Counted from the stretch's first letter, positions 35,681 to 45,861 are shown. The stretch is 64,000 nucleotides of DNA from Serinibacter arcticus (GCF_004786095.1 NZ_RHPJ01000002.1:868001-932000), one strand, 5' to 3'. Made by a program: numbers and translations. The notes: a model not told the origin generated them from the sequence alone.

Positions 35681-37351
35681 ATGACAGCCTCCCCGTCGCC
35701 CACGGGCGCCTCCGTCACGACCGGCACCGCCGTCCCGGCCGAGGTCCCCACCCCCGGCGACCTGCTGGCCCAGGGCCGCGCCGTGCTGGGGATCGAGCTC
35801 GGCTCGACCAACATCAAGGCCTGCCTGATCGGCCCCGACCACGAGGTCCTGGCCACCGGCAGCCACGCGTGGGAGAACGCCTTCACCGACCGCGTCTGGA
35901 CCTACGCGCTCCCGGACGTCTGGACCGGCCTCGCCGCCGCCGTCGCCGCCGCGCTGGCCGACGCCGAGCGCCGCCACGGCGTGCGTCCCACCGCCCTCGA
36001 CGCCGTCGGCGTCTCGGCCATGATGCACGGGTACGTCGCGCTGGACGCCGCCGGCGAGCTCCTCACGCCCTTCCGCACCTGGCGCAACACCACGACCGGG
36101 GCGGCCGCCACCGAGCTGACGCAGGCGCTCGGGTACAACATCCCCATGCGCTGGACCGCCGCGCACCTCTACCAGGCGGTGCTCGACGGCGAGGACCATC
36201 TCGACCGCGTCGCGCACGTCACCACGCTGGCGGGCTACGTGCACCAGCGCCTCACGGGGCGCCGGGTCGTCGGGGTCGGCGACGCCTCCGGCATCTTCCC
36301 CGTGGATCCCGCCACGCACGACTACGACGCCGCGCTCCTGGCGATCCTGGACGAGCGCATCGCCGAGCGTCGCGCCGGCCGCTCGGGCCTCCCCGCCGCG
36401 CGCGACCTGTTCCCGTCCTCGCTCGGGGCGGGCGCCGACGCCGGCTCGCTCACCCCGGAGGGTGCCGCGCTGCTGGACCCCACCGGCACGCTGACCGCCG
36501 GTGCGCCGGTGTGCCCGCCCGAGGGCGACGCCGGCACCGGCATGGTCGCCACCAACGCGATCGCGCCCCGCACGGGCAACGTCAGCGTCGGCACCAGCAT
36601 CTTCGCGATGATCGTGCTGGAGCAGCCGCTCACCACCGTCCACCACGAGATCGACCTCGTCACCACGCCGGTGGGCGACCTCGTCGCGATGGTGCACTGC
36701 AACAACGGCGCCAGCGAGCTGGGGGAGTGGGCGAACGTGTTCCACACGTTCGCCGGGGCGATCGGCCACGGCGCCGACCGCGACGACGTCTTCGCCGCCC
36801 TCCTGGCGCAGGCCCTCGAGGGCGACGCCGACGGCGGCGGCCTCCTTGCCTACAACTACCTCGCGGGCGAGCCGGTGACCGGGCTGTCCGAGGGGCGTCC
36901 GCTCATCGTCCGCACCCCCGACAGCCGCCTGACGCTCGGCAACCTCATGCGCGCCCAGGTCTACGGCGCGTTCGGCACGCTGAGCCTCGGGATGCGCATC
37001 CTGACGCGCGAGGGGGTCGAGGTCGACGCGCTGCTCGCCCACGGCGGCCTGTTCCGCACCGCGGGCGTCGCGCAGCGGCTGCTGGCCGCGGCCGTCGGCA
37101 CCCCGGTCGCCGTCGGCGAGACGGCGAGCGAGGGCGGCGCGTGGGGCATCGCCGTGCTGGCCGCCCACCGCCGCGCGATCGCGGCCGGCGAGGACGTCAC
37201 GCTCGCCGAGTATCTGAACCGGCGCGTGTTCGCCGACGCCGCCCAGGTCGTCGTCGAGCCCGACCCCGTCGACGTGGCCGGCTACGCCACGTTCCTGGAG
37301 CGCTACGAGGCGGGGCTCGCGATCGAGCGCGCCGCGATCGCCGCGGTCTGA
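35681..37351 (+). CDS. araB: L-ribulokinase (FGGY kinase)
   Basis: Phosphorylates L-ribulose. 556 residues, with GAGAGGG 6 nt upstream of the ATG. FGGY landmarks: [48 protein letters not shown], and [27 protein letters not shown]. An N-terminal extension of about 30 residues precedes the fold. The next two genes are araD and araA, which fixes its role; by sequence alone it could be called xylulokinase-like. Confidence 0.92.
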   Translation: MTASPSPTGASVTTGTAVPAEVPTPGDLLAQGRAVLGIELGSTNIKACLIGPDHEVLATGSHAWENAFTDRVWTYALPDVWTGLAAAVAAALADAERRHGVRPTALDAVGVSAMMHGYVALDAAGELLTPFRTWRNTTTGAAATELTQALGYNIPMRWTAAHLYQAVLDGEDHLDRVAHVTTLAGYVHQRLTGRRVVGVGDASGIFPVDPATHDYDAALLAILDERIAERRAGRSGLPAARDLFPSSLGAGADAGSLTPEGAALLDPTGTLTAGAPVCPPEGDAGTGMVATNAIAPRTGNVSVGTSIFAMIVLEQPLTTVHHEIDLVTTPVGDLVAMVHCNNGASELGEWANVFHTFAGAIGHGADRDDVFAALLAQALEGDADGGGLLAYNYLAGEPVTGLSEGRPLIVRTPDSRLTLGNLMRAQVYGAFGTLSLGMRILTREGVEVDALLAHGGLFRTAGVAQRLLAAAVGTPVAVGETASEGGAWGIAVLAAHRRAIAAGEDVTLAEYLNRRVFADAAQVVVEPDPVDVAGYATFLERYEAGLAIERAAIAAV

Positions 37352-37414
37352 GGACCACCCGCACCACCCGCATCACCTGCACCACCTGCACCGTCGATCC
37401 TGAGGAGCACCACC

Positions 37415-38110
37415 ATGGGGACGATCCCCGAGAACCTGCGCGACGCCGTCGCGAAGGCGCGCGTCGACGTCGCCGCGCTGCACGCCGAGCTGCCCCGCTG
37501 GGGGCTCGTGGTGTGGACCGCCGGCAACGTCAGCCAGCGCGTGCGCGGCGAGGCCGCCGACGGCAGCGAGGACCTGCTCGTCATCAAGCCGTCCGGCGTG
37601 ACCTACGACGAGCTCACGCCCGAGTCCATGGTCGTGTGCGACCTGGAGGGCACGCTGGTCGACGGCGACCGGTCGCCCTCGAGCGACACGGCGGCGCACG
37701 CCTACGTCTACCGCCACATGAGCGACGTCGGCGGCGTCGTCCACACGCACTCCACCTACGCCACGGCGTGGGCCGCACGACGCGAGCCCGTCCCGTGCGT
37801 GCTGACGATGATCGCCGACGAGTTCGGCGGCGAGATCCCGATCGGACCGTTCGCGCTCATCGGCGACGACTCGATCGGGCGCGGCATCGTGGAGACGCTC
37901 CGCGAGTCCCGCAGCCCCGCGGTGCTGATGGCCAACCACGGTCCGTTCACGATCGGCAAGGACGCGAGGGCCGCCGTCAAGGCCGCCGTGATGGTGGAGG
38001 AGGTGGCCCGCACGGTCCACATCTCGCGCCAGCTCGGCGACCCCGTCCCGATGGCGACCTCCGACGTCGACTCGCTCTACGACCGCTACCAGAACGTCTA
38101 CGGGCGCTGA
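37415..38110 (+). CDS. araD: L-ribulose-5-phosphate 4-epimerase
   Basis: Converts L-ribulose 5-phosphate to D-xylulose 5-phosphate. 231 residues, standard. Class II aldolase fold with GNVSQRV, phosphate-binding [19 protein letters not shown] and zinc-ligand [19 protein letters not shown] precedes the ATG. The 63-nt gap after araB contains a CACC/TGCACC-rich direct repeat (37352-37391). Confidence 0.96.
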   Translation: MGTIPENLRDAVAKARVDVAALHAELPRWGLVVWTAGNVSQRVRGEAADGSEDLLVIKPSGVTYDELTPESMVVCDLEGTLVDGDRSPSSDTAAHAYVYRHMSDVGGVVHTHSTYATAWAARREPVPCVLTMIADEFGGEIPIGPFALIGDDSIGRGIVETLRESRSPAVLMANHGPFTIGKDARAAVKAAVMVEEVARTVHISRQLGDPVPMATSDVDSLYDRYQNVYGR

Positions 38111-38157
38111 GCCCGCGCGCTCCCGCCCACCCCCACCCCAGCCACCAGGAGAACCCC

Positions 38158-39696
38158 GTGACCAGCGTTCCCCCCACCGACCCCACCACGCTCGACCCGT
38201 TCGCGGGCCGCGAGATCTGGTTCCTCACCGGCAGCCAGCACCTCTACGGCCCCGAGACGCTCGAGGAGGTGACGGTCAACTCCCGCGAGATCGTCGGCCA
38301 CCTCGACGGCAGCGCCGAGATCCCCGTGCGCGTCGTCTTCAAGCAGCTCCTCACCGACACCGAGGCGATCCGCGCCGTGGCCGACGAGGCGAACGCCGAC
38401 CCCGCCGTCGTCGGCGTCATCGCCTGGATGCACACGTTCTCGCCCGCGAAGATGTGGATCACCGGCCTGGACGCGCTGCGCAAGCCGTTCCTGCACCTGC
38501 ACACGCAGGCCAACGTCGACCTGCCGTGGGGCGAGATCGACATGGACTTCATGAACACCAACCAGGCCGCGCACGGCGACCGCGAGTTCGCCTACATGGC
38601 CTCGCGCCTCGGCGTCGCCCGCAAGACGGTCGTCGGTCACGCGTCGCAGTCCTTCGTGCGCGAGGAGATCGGCACGTGGGCCCGCGCCGCGACGGCGTGG
38701 GCGCACGTCCGGGGCCTGAAGCTCGCGCGCTTCGGTGACAACATGCGCTTCGTCGGCGTCACCGAGGGTGACAAGACCGAGGCCGAGCGCGTCTTCGGCG
38801 TCCAGGTCAACACGTGGGGCGTCAACGAGGTCGCGGCACGCGTGGCGCAGGTGACCGACGCCGAGGTCGACGCGCTGATCGAGACCTACGTGGCGGAGTA
38901 CGACGTCGCGCCCGAGCTGCTCCCCGGCGCCGAGCGCCACCAGAGCCTGCGCGACGGCGCCGCGATCGAGGCCGGGATGCGCTCGTTCCTGCAGGAGGGC
39001 GGCTTCGGCGCGTTCACCACCAGCTTCGAGGACCTCGGCGACCTCAAGCAGCTCCCCGGCCTCGCGGTGCAGCGACTCATGGCCGAGGGCTACGGCTTCG
39101 GCGCCGAGGGCGACTGGAAGACCGCCATCCTCGTGCGCGCCGCCAAGGTGATGGGCCACGGCCTGCCCGGTGGCGCGTCGCTGATGGAGGACTACACCTA
39201 CGAGATGGCCGACGGGAAGCAGAAGATCCTCGGCGCCCACATGCTCGAGGTCTGCCCGTCGCTGACCACGTCGCGCCCCAGCCTGGAGGTGCACGCGCTC
39301 GGCATCGGCGGCAAGGAGGACCCGGTCCGCCTCGTCTTCGACACGGACACCGGCCCCGCGATCGTCGTCGCCCTGTCGGACATGCGCGAGCGGTTCCGCC
39401 TCGTGGCGAACGTGGTCGACGTCGTCGAGCCCGACGCCGAGCTGCCGAACCTGCCCGTCGCCCGCGCCGTGTGGGTGCCGCAGCCGGACTTCCGCACCTC
39501 CGCGCAGGCCTGGCTGACCGCGGGCGGCGCGCACCACACGGTGATGTCGACGGCCGTGGGGGCCGAGGCGTGGGAGGACCTCGCCGAGATCCTGCGCACC
39601 GAGCTCGTGCTGATCGACGACTCGACCACGATCCGCGGCCTCAAGAAGGAGCTGCGCTGGAACGCGGCGTACTTCCGCCTCGCCCAGGGGTTCTGA
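38158..39696 (+). CDS. araA: L-arabinose isomerase
   Basis: Interconverts L-arabinose and L-ribulose. 512 residues from the GTG at 38158, preceded by AGGAG. Signature segments [66 protein letters not shown], and metal-site [11 protein letters not shown] are intact. Third gene of araBDA; followed by a very long hairpin. Confidence 0.97.
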   Translation: MTSVPPTDPTTLDPFAGREIWFLTGSQHLYGPETLEEVTVNSREIVGHLDGSAEIPVRVVFKQLLTDTEAIRAVADEANADPAVVGVIAWMHTFSPAKMWITGLDALRKPFLHLHTQANVDLPWGEIDMDFMNTNQAAHGDREFAYMASRLGVARKTVVGHASQSFVREEIGTWARAATAWAHVRGLKLARFGDNMRFVGVTEGDKTEAERVFGVQVNTWGVNEVAARVAQVTDAEVDALIETYVAEYDVAPELLPGAERHQSLRDGAAIEAGMRSFLQEGGFGAFTTSFEDLGDLKQLPGLAVQRLMAEGYGFGAEGDWKTAILVRAAKVMGHGLPGGASLMEDYTYEMADGKQKILGAHMLEVCPSLTTSRPSLEVHALGIGGKEDPVRLVFDTDTGPAIVVALSDMRERFRLVANVVDVVEPDAELPNLPVARAVWVPQPDFRTSAQAWLTAGGAHHTVMSTAVGAEAWEDLAEILRTELVLIDDSTTIRGLKKELRWNAAYFRLAQGF

Positions 39697-39720
39697 CCTC
39701 CGCTCAGACCCACCCCGATC

Positions 39721-39795
39721 CGCCGAGAGCGACCCTCCCGCCGTGGGAGCGACGTGTGACACGTCGCTCCCACGGCGGACGGGTCGCTCTCGGCG
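39721..39795. terminator. 75-nt nested palindrome after araA
   Basis: Outer arms of 15 bp (CGCCGAGAGCGACCC and its complement), a symmetric 2-nt mismatch, then inner arms of 20 bp meeting at a single base (39758). The total is 35 paired bases, far more than a normal terminator. It shares CGCCGAGARCG with the hairpin at 17789. Likely ends araBDA but could be a repeat family member. Confidence 0.8.
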
Positions 39796-39930
39796 TCCGG
39801 GGGCGGGGCGGGGGCGAGCGGGTGGGTGGATGGATGGGTGGGCGCGTCTCCTCGACAACCGCGCACAGCAGGAGCACAGTGACGCCCACTGCCGAGCTCA
39901 TCGTCGAGGTCGGCGCGAGAGGTGGGGACC

Positions 39931-41394
39931 ATGTCCGACCGGGTCGTGGACGCGCAGGGCAAGCAGGGTCAGGGCGAGCGGGGCGAGGGTGAGCAGGTCG
40001 AGCTGAAGCGGGCCATCGGCCCCAAGCTCCTGCTGCTGTTCATCGTCGGGGACATCCTCGGCACCGGGGTCTACGCCCTGACCGGTCAGGTGGCGGGCGA
40101 GGTCGGGGGAGCGGCGTGGCTCCCGTTCCTCATCGCGTTCAGCGTGGCCACCCTCACCGCGTTCAGCTACCTCGAGCTGGTCACCAAGTACCCGCAGGCG
40201 GCGGGCGCCGCGCTCTACACGCACAAGGCGTTCGGCATCCACATCGTGACGTTCCTCGTCGCGTTCATCGTGATGAGCTCGGGCATCACGTCCGCCTCGA
40301 CGGCGTCGCGCGCGTTCGCCTCGAACTTCGCGGTCGGCGTCGGGTGGGAGGCGACACCGCCGCAGATCCTCGTGGTGGCCGCGGGCTTCATGGTGCTGCT
40401 GGCGATCGTCAACTTCCGCGGCGTCGGTGAGAGCGTCAAGGCCAACGTCGTGCTCACCCTCGTGGAGCTCTCCGGCCTGCTGCTGGTCATCATGGTCGGG
40501 CTGACGGCGCTCGGGCAGGCCGACTTCTCCCGCGTCGTCGCCTTCGACACCCCGGAGGACAAGAGCGTCTTCCTGGCGATCACGACGGCGACGTCGCTCG
40601 CCTTCTTCGCGATGGTCGGGTTCGAGGACTCGGTCAACATGGCCGAGGAGACGAAGAACCCCGCCAGGATCTTCCCGAGGATCATGCTCACCGGCATGGG
40701 CATCACGGGGGTGATCTACGTGCTCGTGGCGATCGTCGCCGTCGCCCTCGTCCCCGTCGGCGAGCTCGCGGCGAGCGAGACGCCGCTCGTGGAGGTGGTC
40801 AGGGCCGGCGCGCCCGGCCTGCCGATCGACCGGATCCTGCCGTTCATCTCGATGTTCGCCGTCGCCAACTCCGCTCTCATCAACATGCTGATGGCGAGCC
40901 GTCTGATCTACGGCATGGCGAGGCAGAAGGTGCTGCCGCCGGTGCTCGGCAGGGTCCACCCGCGCCGCCAGACCCCGTGGGTGGCCATCATCTTCACGAC
41001 CGTGCTGGCCCTCGCGCTGATCACGGCCGTCTCGCTCAACCCCGAGTCCAACGTCATCGGCGTCCTGGGCGGGACGACGGCGCTGCTCCTCCTGGCGGTC
41101 TTCACCGTCGTCAACACCGCCGTCCTGATCCTTCGCCGCGACCCGGCGCCCGAGGGCGCGTTCCGGGCACCCACGGCCATCCCCGTGCTCGGCGCGGTGA
41201 CGTGCCTCTACCTCGTCACGCCGCTCGCCGGGCGCGATCCGCTGCAGTACCGCGTCGCGGGGGTGATCCTCGTGGTCGGGCTCGTTCTGTGGGTGATCAC
41301 GTACGCGGTCAACGCCAGGCTCGGGATCCGCCCGACGCGCTTCAGCGACCCCGACAGCTTCAGCGGCAGCGGTCCCGTCAACCGAGTCCCGTAG
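39931..41394 (+). CDS. APC-superfamily amino acid permease
   Basis: 487-residue transporter with about 12 membrane segments. N-terminal helix 1 carries the unwound glycine motif GDILGTGVYALTGQVAGEVG, and helix 6 reads SLAFFAMVGFEDSVNMAEETKNP, both typical of APC amino acid/polyamine exchangers. A polar Gln/Gly/Glu-rich head of about 25 residues precedes helix 1. ATG at 39931 chosen after AGAGGTGGGG. Substrate unknown. Confidence 0.9.
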   Translation: MSDRVVDAQGKQGQGERGEGEQVELKRAIGPKLLLLFIVGDILGTGVYALTGQVAGEVGGAAWLPFLIAFSVATLTAFSYLELVTKYPQAAGAALYTHKAFGIHIVTFLVAFIVMSSGITSASTASRAFASNFAVGVGWEATPPQILVVAAGFMVLLAIVNFRGVGESVKANVVLTLVELSGLLLVIMVGLTALGQADFSRVVAFDTPEDKSVFLAITTATSLAFFAMVGFEDSVNMAEETKNPARIFPRIMLTGMGITGVIYVLVAIVAVALVPVGELAASETPLVEVVRAGAPGLPIDRILPFISMFAVANSALINMLMASRLIYGMARQKVLPPVLGRVHPRRQTPWVAIIFTTVLALALITAVSLNPESNVIGVLGGTTALLLLAVFTVVNTAVLILRRDPAPEGAFRAPTAIPVLGAVTCLYLVTPLAGRDPLQYRVAGVILVVGLVLWVITYAVNARLGIRPTRFSDPDSFSGSGPVNRVP

Positions 41395-41403
41395 GATCGC
41401 GGC

Positions 41404-41871
41404 GTGACCCCCTCGCGCCGCCTCCTCGTGCTGGCCTCGGCCTGCGCGCTGCTGGTGCCGCTGTGGGCGGTCGTGGCCGCCGGTCTGGTCCAGGTCCGCG
41501 CGTGCGTGCCGTCGCTCGGATCGCTCACCGGAGCCCACCTGCTGCTGCTGCGTCCGGCCGCCGACTGCCCCAGCGGTGTCGCGCTCGACGAGCACGGGGT
41601 CCTCGCCGTCGTCGGTGCGGTCGCGCTGACGACGATCGCGGTCAACCTGGCCGCGATCGGCGCCCTCGCCGGCATGTCCGCGGCGCTCGCCCGCACGGCG
41701 GCGCTCGTCGCCCGGCTGCTGGACCGCGTGCTCCCCGGACGACGGACGCCCGGTGCGGTCGTCGCCGTCGGCGCACGCTCGGTGCTCTCCCGCGCGACGG
41801 CCGTGACCGGCGACGTGCGGCGTGCCGCCACCGCGGTGGTCGGCCTGCGGGCCCCGCCGCTCGCCGCCTGA
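41404..41871 (+). CDS. Small membrane protein, function unknown
   Basis: 155 residues from a GTG 9 nt after the permease stop. Two hydrophobic segments (about 7-28 and 66-92) flank an extracytoplasmic loop with two cysteines. Probably co-transcribed with the permease. No family recognised. Confidence 0.6.
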   Translation: MTPSRRLLVLASACALLVPLWAVVAAGLVQVRACVPSLGSLTGAHLLLLRPAADCPSGVALDEHGVLAVVGAVALTTIAVNLAAIGALAGMSAALARTAALVARLLDRVLPGRRTPGAVVAVGARSVLSRATAVTGDVRRAATAVVGLRAPPLAA

Positions 41872-41954
41872 GACCTCACCCTCTCGACCGCCGGACGTCG
41901 ACGTCGACGCCCGCCACCTCCCCCCTTCCCGCACGTCCCTCATCGAGGAGCCCC

Positions 41955-42779
41955 ATGTCTTCCCAGCAGTCCCCCAAGCAGACGAAGGACCAGCGCCGCG
42001 AGGCGGCGCGCGCCCAGGCCGAGAAGCTGCGCCAGCAGCAGGACTCGCGCGAGAAGCGCAGCCGCAACATCCTGATGGGCGTGCTCGGCGCGATCGTCGT
42101 GCTGGTCATCGGCGTCGGCTTCGTGATCTTCCAGCAGTCGCAGAAGACCCTGCTCGACGCGTTCGACGGCAGCGCGCCGTCGACGTCGGACAACCGCGCA
42201 GGCATCACGGCCGGCGAGGCCGGTGCCGCCGGCACGGCCAACGCGGACGCGCCCGTGCTCGAGGTGTACATCGACTTCATGTGCCCGTACTGCGGCGACT
42301 TCGAGGCGGCCAACCAGACCGACCTCGAGGAGCTCCGCGCCTCCGGCGACCTCACGGTCAGCTACCACATGATGTCGAACCTGGACCAGCTCTCGCAGGG
42401 CACCCAGTTCTCCACCCGCGCCGCTAACGCGGCCGCGACCGTCGCCAACGACGCCCCCGACCAGTTCGTCGCGTTCGTCGAGGCGATGTTCGCCAACCAG
42501 CCCGAGGAGAACACCCCCGGTCTGAGCGACGAGCAGATCGCGCAGATCGCGGTCGACGCCGGTGTGCCGCAGGCCGTGGCCGACACGTTCGTGGACGGCA
42601 CGTACAACGAGTGGGTCGCCGTCGGGACCCGACAGGCGCAGCGCGAGGGCGTCGCCGGCACCCCGACGGCCAAGCTCGACGGCGAGCGGGTTCCCCAGGA
42701 CGTCAACATCTACCAGCAGGGCGCGCTCCTGACCTGGCTCGGCGAGCAGGGCGTCGGCGAGGCCGCGGTCTCGGAGTGA
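41955..42779 (+). CDS. Membrane-anchored DsbA/thioredoxin-like protein
   Basis: 274 residues; GAGGAG 5 nt upstream of the ATG. A coiled, charged cytoplasmic head, one membrane segment (ILMGVLGAIVVLVIGVGFVIF, about 39-59) and an outer Thioredoxin_4 domain with the redox motif CPYC (DFMCPYCGDFEAANQ) and cis-Pro region AGTPTAKLDG. Likely an oxidoreductase for disulfide formation in exported proteins, a sensible companion to the many secreted enzymes. Confidence 0.9.
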   Translation: MSSQQSPKQTKDQRREAARAQAEKLRQQQDSREKRSRNILMGVLGAIVVLVIGVGFVIFQQSQKTLLDAFDGSAPSTSDNRAGITAGEAGAAGTANADAPVLEVYIDFMCPYCGDFEAANQTDLEELRASGDLTVSYHMMSNLDQLSQGTQFSTRAANAAATVANDAPDQFVAFVEAMFANQPEENTPGLSDEQIAQIAVDAGVPQAVADTFVDGTYNEWVAVGTRQAQREGVAGTPTAKLDGERVPQDVNIYQQGALLTWLGEQGVGEAAVSE

Positions 42780-42797
42780 TCGAGGCGATCGCGTGAC

Positions 42798-42835
42798 GCA
42801 CGAAGGGCCCCCGCCGCGGCGGGGGCCCTTCGTGC
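42798..42835 (+). terminator. Strong terminator hairpin
   Basis: A perfect 38-nt palindrome with 19-base arms (GCACGAAGGGCCCCCGCCG) meeting without a spacer, followed by GTTCT. Lies 18 nt after the DsbA-like gene. Confidence 0.85.
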
Positions 42836-42881
42836 GTTCTGGCAGAATGAACGGGTCCTGAGGCGTCCTGCGCCCGGGCCC

Positions 42882-42955
42882 GCCTCCTTAGCTCAGTTGG
42901 CCAGAGCAGCTGTCTTGTAAACAGCAGGTCATCGGTTCGAATCCGATAGGGGGCT
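42882..42955 (+). tRNA. tRNA-Thr (anticodon TGT)
   Basis: Cloverleaf fits: acceptor GCCTCCT/AGGGGGC (one G-U), D-stem GCTC/GAGC, anticodon stem GCTGT/ACAGC with loop CTTGTAA (anticodon TGT, 42916-42918), T-stem ATCGG/CCGAT with TTCGAAT loop, discriminator T. CCA is not encoded. No integrated element is seen at its 3' end. Confidence 0.95.
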
Positions 42956-42963
42956 CCGAGCGG

Positions 42964-43500
42964 TCAGCTGTCGAGGTCGTCCTCGTAGGCCCCGGCGAGC
43001 AGGTGCAGCTTCTGGGTCGGCCCGATGGCCAGCACGGTGCCCGTGATGGTCAGCGAGATCGTCCGGTCGCGGGCGTCGAGCACGAGGCGGGCGTCCCTGC
43101 GGCGGGCGTCGATGCGGAACTCGCCGTCGTCGGCGATGAGGCGGCCGCCCCAGCCGTGCCGCGCGAGGCGGCGCGTGATGAGCTCGCCCGTGGCGCGCTC
43201 CGGCTGCGCGCCGGGCACCCTGACGAAGAACTGCGGCAGCACGGTGCCCCGCGTGGGTCCGGCGAGCCAGCGGGTGCGGGCCCAGTCGGTCGTCATGCCC
43301 AGGGCGGCGCCGATGCGGAGACCGAGAGCGTGGTGCTCCTCGCGGATCTGCTCGAGCTCGACGGGCGGCAGCTGCTGGAACGTGAGCGAGCTCGTGCCGA
43401 CGCCGGTGTCCTCGGCGAGGTGCGCGGCGGTGGTGGCCGCCGTCGACATCGAACCGGAGGGGGAGAGGTTCACGAGGGTGCTTGGGGAGTTCTGGTGCAT
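42964..43500 (-). CDS. Conserved-type hypothetical protein
   Basis: 178 residues from the ATG at 43500, with TGGAGA upstream. It is soluble and predicted mixed alpha/beta, with an N-terminal disordered Ser/Thr stretch and a central AAHLAEDTGVG..FQQLPPVELEQIREEHHALG helix. No motif allows a functional call. It ends 9 nt from the tRNA and is convergent with it. Confidence 0.6.
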   Translation of the reverse strand: MHQNSPSTLVNLSPSGSMSTAATTAAHLAEDTGVGTSSLTFQQLPPVELEQIREEHHALGLRIGAALGMTTDWARTRWLAGPTRGTVLPQFFVRVPGAQPERATGELITRRLARHGWGGRLIADDGEFRIDARRRDARLVLDARDRTISLTITGTVLAIGPTQKLHLLAGAYEDDLDS

Positions 43501-43952
43501 GGGATCTCCAGGTGCAGAAGTGACGCTGGGTGCGGCGATCAGGCCGCGAGGGTGCGGGGCGACCCGGTTTCGGGGTCGACGAGGCGCACGGTGGGTGACA
43601 GGGGTTCCGGAGCGGGACGAGCGCGGTTCCGGGGGGACGCGACGTCGTCGTCGCGCGAGAAGGGGTCGATGAGAGTCGAGACCACGGGCCCACCATCCTG
43701 GTTCGGCGAAACGGTTCGCCACCAGGTGTCAGGGGTGACAGGGGATTCGCCACCGAGGTCTGGGGTGGGCCGCCGTCCGAGGACGACGCCGACCACACTA
43801 CTCCGCTCTGTACGCGAGTTCGACCGGAGGGACCGGCCAGTTCCGGAGGCCGAGTGCGTGGCCGTTCCGCGTAGCCTGGGACCGGCCGATCGGCCACCCG
43901 CACGACTCGTGCGGGGGCCGCGGCGGCGGACACGACGAAGAACGGGTGAGGC
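43501..43952. promoter_or_regulatory. Long divergent spacer with repeats
   Basis: 452 nt between the divergent hypothetical and GAF-ANTAR genes; no coding frame stands out. It contains a dyad GGCGAA-ACGG-TTCGCC (43705-43720) and a direct repeat TTCGCCACC at 43715 and 43746 (31-nt period), with GGGGTGACAGGGG-like strings between. These could be operators for either gene. Confidence 0.45.
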
Positions 43953-44654
43953 GTGAAGTCCTACGAGCAGTTCGTCCGGACCACTTCCGACTTCAGTGCT
44001 CGGCTGCTGACGGACTACGACGTGCTGGAGGTCCTGGAGGAGCTCGCCGAGCGCCTGGCGGACCTGCTCGGCCTCGTGGGCAGCGGCGTCAGCCTGGCGC
44101 GCGGCGACCGGCTCGAGGCGATCACCGCGATCCCCGAGCTCATCCAGCCGCTGGAGAAGCAGCAGGAGCTCGACCAGGCCGGGCCGTGCATCGAGGCCCA
44201 TCGCACCGGTCGCGTCGAGGCCATCGACGACCTCGACCGCGAGATCCGCTGGCCCACCTACCTCCGCATCGCGCACGCGCAGGGCATCCGCGCCGTGGCC
44301 GCCATCCCGATGCGGCTGACCGACCAGGGCATCGGCGCCCTCAACCTCTACTGCGCCACCCCCCGGGAGTGGAGCGAGGAGGACCTCGGCGCCGCCCAGG
44401 TCCTGTCCAACATGGCGACGGCGTTCCTCATCAACGCGTCAACGCTCGCGAAGCAGACCCTGCTCTCGGAGCAGCTGCAGAACGCGCTCGACACCCGGGT
44501 GCTGCTCGAGCAGGCCAAGGGCATCGTGGCGGAGTCGAACGGGACCTCGGTCGACGTCGCCTTCAGCGTGATCCGCAAGTTCGCGCGGACGCGGCGGATC
44601 CCGCTGCAGGAGGTCGCGAACGCCGTCGTGCACATGGGGGTGCGCCCGACCTGA
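43953..44654 (+). CDS. GAF-ANTAR antitermination regulator
   Basis: 233 residues from a GTG. N-terminal GAF domain (about 20-160; VLEELAERLADLLGLVGSGVSLARGD, GIGALNLYC) and C-terminal ANTAR helices (about 175-228; LLEQAKGIVAESNGTSVDVAFSVIRKFAR). ANTAR proteins bind paired RNA hairpins to prevent termination. A cytosolic signal is sensed by the GAF domain. Targets are not identified. Confidence 0.9.
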   Translation: MKSYEQFVRTTSDFSARLLTDYDVLEVLEELAERLADLLGLVGSGVSLARGDRLEAITAIPELIQPLEKQQELDQAGPCIEAHRTGRVEAIDDLDREIRWPTYLRIAHAQGIRAVAAIPMRLTDQGIGALNLYCATPREWSEEDLGAAQVLSNMATAFLINASTLAKQTLLSEQLQNALDTRVLLEQAKGIVAESNGTSVDVAFSVIRKFARTRRIPLQEVANAVVHMGVRPT

Positions 44655-44695
44655 CGGCCTCCCTCGATCCGGCGCCGTCGGGCCGTCCCCGCGGG

Positions 44696-45724
44696 TCACC
44701 CGGTCGGCAGGCTCGACTCCCGCATCACGAGGCTGCTCGGGACCACGTCGATCCCCGGGGTCGCGCGGCCCTCGATGGCCTCGAACAGCCGGTTGGCGGC
44801 ACGGCGTCCCAGGTCCTCGAGGTGCATGTCGACGCTCGTGAGCTGAGGTCGCGACCCGGTCGCGAACAGCTCCCAGTTGTCGTGGCTGACGACCGAGACC
44901 TCGCGCGGGACGGCGACGCCGCGCTCGCGCAGCACGTCGAGCACGCCGCGGGCGATCTGGTCGCTGCCGCACAGGATGCCGTCGATGCCGCGCTCGGCGT
45001 CGCGCGCGTCGGGCCTCGCCAGGAACATCTCCGTCGCCGAGCGCCCCCACGACTCCGTCCAGCTGCCGAACAGCACCTCCCCGCCCCACGGCGCGAGACC
45101 GGCCGCCCCCAGGGCGGCCAGGGCGCCCGTGGCGCGCTGGTGGGCCGCACCGTAGGCGGGGTCGCCGGAGATCACGGCGATGCGGGAGCGTCCGCAGGCG
45201 ATGAGGTGCTCGACGCCGATGCGGCCGCCCGCCTCGTGGTCGACGGTGACGGACATGTCCTCCGGATCGAGCGACGGCGCGTAGGCGTAGACCACCGGGA
45301 CGGGCAGCCGCCCGAGACTCTCGCGCGGATCCGGCCGGGCGCCGACCACCACCAGGCCGTCCACGCGTCGACCCAGCAGGGCCTGCAGGTGGTAGGCCTC
45401 CCGCAGGCTGTCGCCGCGGGCGTCGCACAGGAGCGCGGACATCTTGCCGGTGCCGGCCGCGTCCTCGACGCCCATCAGGACGGGGATCGAGAACCGGCCG
45501 TCGAGGTCGTGGGTGACGAGTCCGATCGTGCCCGACCGCCCGGTCAGGAGGCTCTTGGCCAGGGTGTTCGGACGGAAGCGCAGCTGCTCGGCGGCCTCCA
45601 CGACGCGCTGTCGCGTGGTCGGGGCCACCTGCTGGCGGTTGTTGAGCGCCTTGGACGCCGTGGCCACGGACACGCCGGCGAGCGCCGCGACGTCGGCCAG
45701 CGTGGTCACCCGCGCCTCCACCAT
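44696..45724 (-). CDS. LacI-family regulator of the beta-arabinoside locus
   Basis: 342 residues from the ATG at 45724; the longer in-frame form lacks homology-like sequence ahead of the helix-turn-helix. DNA-binding VTTLADVAALAGVSVATASKALN, hinge NTLAKSLLTGR, and a sugar-binding core with IGLVTHDLDGRFSIPVLMG and ISGDPAYGAAHQRATGALAAL. Divergent from the sugar ABC operon, as the LacI of the bifidobacterial hyp cluster is. Candidate operators flank both promoters. Confidence 0.93.
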   Translation of the reverse strand: MVEARVTTLADVAALAGVSVATASKALNNRQQVAPTTRQRVVEAAEQLRFRPNTLAKSLLTGRSGTIGLVTHDLDGRFSIPVLMGVEDAAGTGKMSALLCDARGDSLREAYHLQALLGRRVDGLVVVGARPDPRESLGRLPVPVVYAYAPSLDPEDMSVTVDHEAGGRIGVEHLIACGRSRIAVISGDPAYGAAHQRATGALAALGAAGLAPWGGEVLFGSWTESWGRSATEMFLARPDARDAERGIDGILCGSDQIARGVLDVLRERGVAVPREVSVVSHDNWELFATGSRPQLTSVDMHLEDLGRRAANRLFEAIEGRATPGIDVVPSSLVMRESSLPTG

Positions 45725-45726
45725 CC

Positions 45727-45738
45727 GAAAGCCCTTTC
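45727..45738. promoter_or_regulatory. Probable autoregulatory LacI operator (GAAAGCCCTTTC)
   Basis: Dyad GAAAG-CC-CTTTC beginning 3 nt upstream of the lacI start codon at 45724, so a bound repressor would block its own leader. Confidence 0.55.
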
Positions 45739-45828
45739 CATCGATCAACCTGCCTCGGTCAGGAGGTTGGTTCGCCACCGTACTGCATTCCGGAAGCGCC
45801 GCAGTCACGGCAACGTTCACATGCCTGC

Positions 45829-45857
45829 TTGACGGGCTCGCGAACGCGCACTAGATT
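45829..45857 (+). promoter_or_regulatory. Promoter of the sugar ABC/glycosidase operon
   Basis: TTGACG (45829-45834), 17 nt, TAGATT (45852-45857), a good sigma-70-type promoter about 80 nt before the binding-protein gene. Confidence 0.75.
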
Positions 45858-45861
45858 CACC

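Noticed and set aside
37352-37391. CAC-rich stretch before araD considered as a histidine leader peptide or attenuator.
   Set aside because: No start codon with a ribosome-binding site in the His-reading frame, no competing hairpins, and the operon is for arabinose.
42882-42955. tRNA-Thr as an attachment site for an integrated element.
   Set aside because: No integrase, no direct repeat of the tRNA 3' end in the window, and flanking genes look chromosomal.
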